Shown: one piece after another, positions 59,770 through 64,000 of the stretch
How the letters are laid out: each line of letters begins with the position of its first letter
How positions within the stretch are numbered: the stretch's first letter is position 1
Source: Aphelenchoides besseyi
Lineage: Eukaryota; Nematoda; Chromadorea; Rhabditida; Aphelenchoididae
Assembly: GCA_024699855.1 (NCBI GenBank)
Contig: JAMPIQ010000002.1
Location: 17,608,001 to 17,672,000, forward strand
DNA length: 64,000 nt
Direction: 5' to 3'
Program-made: the position numbers and the translations under genes
Notes under the pieces: model-generated
Database searches by the model: none
The model's input: only the letters and a program-made list of their open reading frames with translations
Told to the model about the DNA's origin: nothing

Positions 59770-60763
59770 TGTGGCCAAAAGATTCTGAAACCTGAAGTTA
59801 CTGACGAAGTGACTGCACGTCAAGTAAAAACAAATTTCAAGCGCACGCAAATCACAAGTGTGGTTGTTCGCAAACGTTCAGCAACGAAATTGCTCATCGC
59901 AATAGCTTCTCGAATGGCTGTCATCGTCGCTTTTTTCAATCAGTCACAGAGGTTATTGATTGTTCGAGATCGAAAATTCTCGTCAACGAATTCATCGAGA
60001 TATTAAATACGATAGTCATTGAACTTCATTGGTCGTTCTTTCCGGTAACATTGAGACTTAAAAGTCGCCGAAAAAAGTTCAACGAACTTCGACGTCGAAA
60101 AGACGCTCAAATGAAAACAAAATTGAAGACGTCGAAAACTTTCCCCTGCAAAGAACGTTACCGTCACATGTTCGCCCAACGTGCGTTTACGTCGATTTTA
60201 CAACGAGTTCCGGCGCTACGATCAAAAGGCTTTTGATTTGTAATCTGTGAAGAGTCATTTCGTGGATTCGCAGACGTCAGATTTTCTGTTCATTTTTTAT
60301 TGCGTTCGAAGTTTCTCTGTAAACGTCAAGTTTCCCGATGGTTGCTGGTTTACTCGATTGCCACCACCGTCATTTCGCACATCCGATCGGCGTCTGAAGG
60401 CGCGGGAAAAAGAGAGGCTGTGTGCGCAAACCTCTCTCCAAAAATGAGACTGACGGCTCGATGGTACACGCGATGTTTTTGACGAGAGCGACTCGACGAT
60501 TCGGAGCGGCGACCGAATACAAACGACTTTGCTGTAGAAAATCGCGACGTCCGCTGTCACCAAAAAGCAACCGAGTCGCGTTTTTGCGTGAAACGTGGGT
60601 TGGCGTTTGAGGGAAAAACGTTCACGCGTTGATTTTTGTGCTTCCGACTTCTCGGCATTGTGCCGCGTTTCTCTCCAGTGCGCGCGATTACGAACGTTCT
60701 TTTGAAGTCGTGTAGCAGTTGATGCAATTCGGATCTTAAGGTTCCAAGTCTCGGCCTAACGCA
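59770..60763. other. divergent promoter of STAT and innexin
   Basis: About 1 kb between two start codons on opposite strands, CG-rich from 60040 to 60700. Reading frames up to 131 codons here have no motif. An acceptor-like TTTCAG 18 bases upstream of the STAT start suggests a 5' UTR intron. Confidence 0.45.
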
Positions 60764-62351
60764 ATGATAGGTGCCATAGCTCCGTATCTATCGCGGATTC
60801 GACGTTCGTATCAATCGAACGACATCATCGATCGTCTAAACTATCAGGCAAGTGAAACGAAGCGGGTTGGTTCGTGAACAAAAACTTCAGTATACGGCCG
60901 TGATCATTGCATTTGCGGCCTTTACTTTGACCGCAACTCAATACGTCGGCAAGCCGGTTCAGTGCTGGGTACCTCCGGAGTTTACCGGCGCTTGGGAAAA
61001 GTACGTTTCTATTGTGTTTGTCGAAATAATCGAATTGATCGTAGATACGCGGAAACTTATTGTTTTGCCAAAGGTTCTTATTTCTTACCGTTAAAGGAAG
61101 AAATCAACGTCGATCCTTCGAAACGAGAGGAATCGTTTGTTGGCTACTATCAATGGGTCCCGATGTAGGTGCTTTCGGATCAAACAATCGCAAGTTCTTC
61201 GCTTCAGAATTCTCGGTATTCAAGCATTTCTTTTCTACCTCCCAGCACTCGTCTGGAAGTCTCTCAATTTCAACACCGGTTAGTTGGTTGTTTCTTTTCA
61301 TTGTGTTCTGAAAATTTAAGGCATCAACGTGAAGAGCGTATTGAATAGTGCGGCGTTGGTTAAAAAGAAATTCGACAAAGGTACTCGGAGCAATCAAGTC
61401 CAGAAAGCGGCCTCACATCTCGTCGAGGCTTTGGAAATGCAGCGGGAATTGCAAAACGGTACGTTCATTCGCACGTTTGAAAACAATCATTTCATTTGTT
61501 TAGCGTCTTCTCTTCTCTCGAAGCTCGGAAGACGAAATGGAATCTATCTTTCCACTCTCTACCTTTTCACGAAACTACTCTATGTCTTCAACATTGTAGT
61601 TCAGTTCGTGATTCTGAACGCGTTTTTAGGTCCTGAGTACACTTTCTGGGGCTACGGAATTCTCAACGATATTTGGAATGGTCGTGAATGGCAAGAAAGT
61701 GGTAGGCGTCTTAAAAACAGATTTCTAGTTCTGATAATCTCTTCAGGAAACTTTCCACGAGTAACGTTATGTGACTTCAATGTAAGATGGCATTTCACAT
61801 TCAGAAGTCATTCTGCAATTTTCAGGTGCGAGTGCTTGCCAATATTCATCGTTGGACTGTTCAATGTGTGGTATGTCGAGCTGTTATATGAAGAAGTCGA
61901 CTGATATTTCCAGCTTATGATCAACATGTTCAACGAAAAGATCTTCATATTCTTTTGGTTCTGGTTTATTTTTGTTGGCATACTTTCGGTGTTGAGTTTT
62001 GTTTACTGGTTCTTCGCTATTGTATTGCATTCCACTCGACGAAGTTACGTTCAAAAGTACTTGCGATGCACGAGCGCAATTCCCGAGTATCCAACAGCTC
62101 GTGAACATGAGATAATCGACAACTTTGTTGGTCGTTTTCTACGATCCGATGGCGTTTTCCTGTTGCGTTTGATTCAGGTAATCCGATTTCTTTTACAAGT
62201 TTTAATCCCGACTTTCTCGTAGACAAACGGCGGCGATCTTCTGACCGGCGAAATTCTGAACGCAATGTACACCAAATATCGAACACGAGCGGACGAGCAA
62301 CGAACGAGAAGTCAAGCACTGACCGAGAGTCCCAATTCCGAGAAAGCATAA
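60764..62351 (+). CDS. innexin gap-junction protein
   Basis: Ten exons: 60764-60847, 60891-61000, 61045-61164, 61208-61278, 61321-61458, 61504-61701, 61747-61781, 61829-61870, 61914-62177 and 62223-62351, about 396 residues. Motifs: TQYVGKPVQCWVP with an extracellular loop Cys, the innexin signature YYQWVP at the start of TM2, TM2 (FLFYLPALVWKSL), TM3 (LLYVFNIVVQFVILNAFLGP), the loop-2 segment FPRVTLCDFN with Cys, and TM4 (FFWFWFIFVGILSVLSFVYW). The C-terminal tail is charged and Ser/Thr-rich. It forms intercellular channels of the invertebrate type. The first intron has a GC donor (CAG|GCAAGT at 60848), the second GC..AG intron found in this window. Which innexin it is cannot be told by eye. 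Confidence 0.93.
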
Positions 62352-62855
62352 CCTTTTCAACGTCTCCGAAGTCAACTGTAGGCTCTCTGTTTGTTTACAC
62401 ATCCCTTACGTGTTGAATAGTTTTGTTGTTTTGAATCAGATATATGAGCTTCTTTCCGATTTGCAATATGCATTCGATTATCCAAATGAGTTCAATTCTC
62501 GCTTCAGGTCACAAATCTGGATTTTTGTTATTTCTGCTCATACTGCCAATTCGCTTGTGCCTTCTTGCTTCATATCATCAACACATCGGTTATTGACGGA
62601 CTTACGACTGTTAACGATCTTTTTCTGCGTAATCTTTCTTGTAGATTCACACAGCTAATAAAGAATCCAAATGGTGTTTCTGTCCAGAAACATAACTCGA
62701 TGAACATTAAAATTGTCTGTAGAAATAAATGTTTCGAAGTCGAATGACAAAAATTAAAATAGTTAACTCAATAACCACTCTCTTATGGAACAGGAACGCG
62801 GTGACAAGGACAGCAAACGATTCCATGATTTTTGTTGTTATCGTCACCAACTACC
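62352..62855. other. innexin 3' flank
   Basis: 3' UTR and AT-rich spacer, no gene. Confidence 0.4.
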
Positions 62856-63321
62856 GGTTTTTGAGTATGTTTCCTATTGCAATTCTTCTCTCGGTCAACT
62901 TCAGCTCTCCAAACTTTTAGGATCATAATATCCTAACCTTATTAACTCGTGTGCCAAATTACAGCTTACCATCATCAACAGGAAGAACTCCACAAACTTT
63001 TGCAATTTTGGACGATTTTTGACAGATTGTTCAGCTTTGGAGAGCTCTCATTTCTCTCTCAGTTATCCGATGGCTACGAGTTTGAACACATTGAATAGCC
63101 AGTCTTTTGGAGTTTCTATCAATATAATTTGAGCACTAGTTGGTGCCAGAGTCTCCGAACTACATCGATTTGCGCGATGGACGTGCCATACAAGGGAATG
63201 GGGCGTGTTGTGTGTTTTAGCTCTCTGGTTGATTGGCTTCCCGCGATATTCACAGGGTTTTAAGTTTAGTAGTGTTTATTATTGTTCTGTTAATTACACA
63301 TTGCTACAGTCACTAGTTCAC
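62856..63321 (+). repeat. dispersed repeat, copy 2
   Basis: Partner of 31606-32068, same orientation. It differs from copy 1 mainly in an AT-rich stretch near 62900-62940 and by scattered substitutions. The shared end is near CACTAGTTC (63311-63319), after which the two flanks are unrelated. Confidence 0.75.
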
Positions 63322-63744
63322 GAGTTGTAGTCAAGGGAAGTTGGCATCTCTCGGAGGTTAACATCTGATGGTTGACATTCTTTTCTGTTAAATTTTCAGG
63401 TCGTTTGCTTTCAATAAATACAGTCAGTGAACGTATTCGTACTGTTTCCAGAAGTTGACTACAACTGATCAGCAATGTGAAATTGAAGTCCTTACGAAGA
63501 AATCGACTTCACTTCGAATAACTGAACTTGCAGTCAAATAGGAACACCAGACGCGAAGTAGCGGCCAACGATATTTTTGAATAGATATAGTCAAATGCGT
63601 GATCGTGTAAATTTGGCGAAAGAACAACCGAAGGTGATTTCTCAAGCGCACTTTTACTTTGCCCTCCAACTCAAAGGTCGTTTTCTGCTCAAGCAAACGC
63701 TCTTTTTGTAGTCCATTCCATTTAGTCTTCCTACTCCTTTCGCC
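63322..63744. other. 5' flank of the right-edge gene
   Basis: No feature that I can support. Confidence 0.35.
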
Positions 63745-64000
63745 ATGAATTCAACGGTAAACGAACAGTTAGTGGAAAGCGTGGAACATATGGGAATTAA
63801 AACAAAGTGAGTTGAATTTGCGCAAACTTGTTTGGTACCCACTTTTATTCCAAGTGCGTTTTACTGTTTTGGAATGTCGGTTTCTGCCTCTGCATTCCAG
63901 TTATACGCCAATCACTCAGGAGTTACCGTGGTGAATCTGCTCGAAAACAACGCCATCGAGGTTGTGGCCAATGCTCAAACGCTATGGTTTCCAATCGACG
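63745..64000 (+). CDS. partial gene at window edge, possibly HSP70-like
   Basis: Exon 1 is 63745-63808 (MNSTVNEQLVESVEHMGIKT), then a 48-nt intron and an exon open to the window end. The second exon reads CFGMSVSASAFQLY, then VVNLLENNAIEVVANAQTLW, which loosely matches the start of HSP70 nucleotide-binding domains (two beta strands with a glycine, then a VEVIAN-type strand), closest in feel to divergent members such as HSPA14. The usual DLGTT is not present. Truncated by the window, so the call is tentative. Confidence 0.35.

Overview
This window is animal nuclear DNA, probably from a nematode or another ecdysozoan. Nearly every gene is split by very short introns, mostly about 40-60 nt, with GT..AG ends. 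It encodes an innexin with the YYQWVP motif, DM-domain and FLYWCH proteins, Cys-loop receptors and amidated or dibasic-cleaved neuropeptides. I joined exons by eye, checking that reading phase was kept at every junction and that recognisable family motifs continued across it. I cannot name the species.

Layout, left to right. (1) 1.5-11 kb is a neuro-signalling block: a neuropeptide-like precursor with a 2-kb first intron (+), a soluble Cys-loop ligand-binding-domain protein without membrane helices (-), a one-peptide RPamide precursor (+), a GC-rich folded sequence that looks like a non-coding RNA, and a complete GABA/EXP-1-type ligand-gated channel (-). (2) 11.7-17.3 kb is one 24-exon gene (-) for a 1,549-residue secreted protein with two animal haem-peroxidase domains, the first without either haem-pocket histidine. 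(3) 18.2-19.8 kb is a Go/Gi alpha subunit (-) with odd splicing. (4) 22.3-23.8 kb is a FLYWCH plus Myb/SANT-like protein (+). (5) 24.9-28.4 kb holds two tandem Cys/Gly-rich secreted proteins (-) and a Ly6/ET-like secreted protein (+). (6) 28.4-30.9 kb is a coiled-coil protein (-). (7) 32.8-40.9 kb has RPA32 (+), a Q/N/Y-rich unknown protein (+), an unresolved gene (+), glutaminyl cyclase (+) and a peptide GPCR (-). (8) 41-47 kb is gene-poor, apart from a tiny DM-domain protein (-). (9) 47.7-54.3 kb has an enoyl reductase of the MECR type (-), Rab1 (-), a PPxY membrane protein (-) and ribosomal protein L8/uL2 (+). The Rab1 and L8 introns carry three related sequences that fold like H/ACA snoRNAs, two of them identical. 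(10) 57.6-62.4 kb holds STAT (-) and an innexin (+), transcribed divergently. The right edge cuts a gene that may be HSP70-like.

Peptide signalling recurs across the window: peptide precursors, glutaminyl cyclase (which caps N-terminal Gln as pyroglutamate), a peptide GPCR, a Go-type alpha subunit, ligand-gated channels and a gap-junction protein. Their proximity may be chance. The genes are on both strands with their own flanks and there is no sign of an operon. A 460-bp dispersed repeat occurs twice in the same orientation (31.6 and 62.9 kb). The spacers upstream of several housekeeping genes are conspicuously rich in CG dinucleotides.
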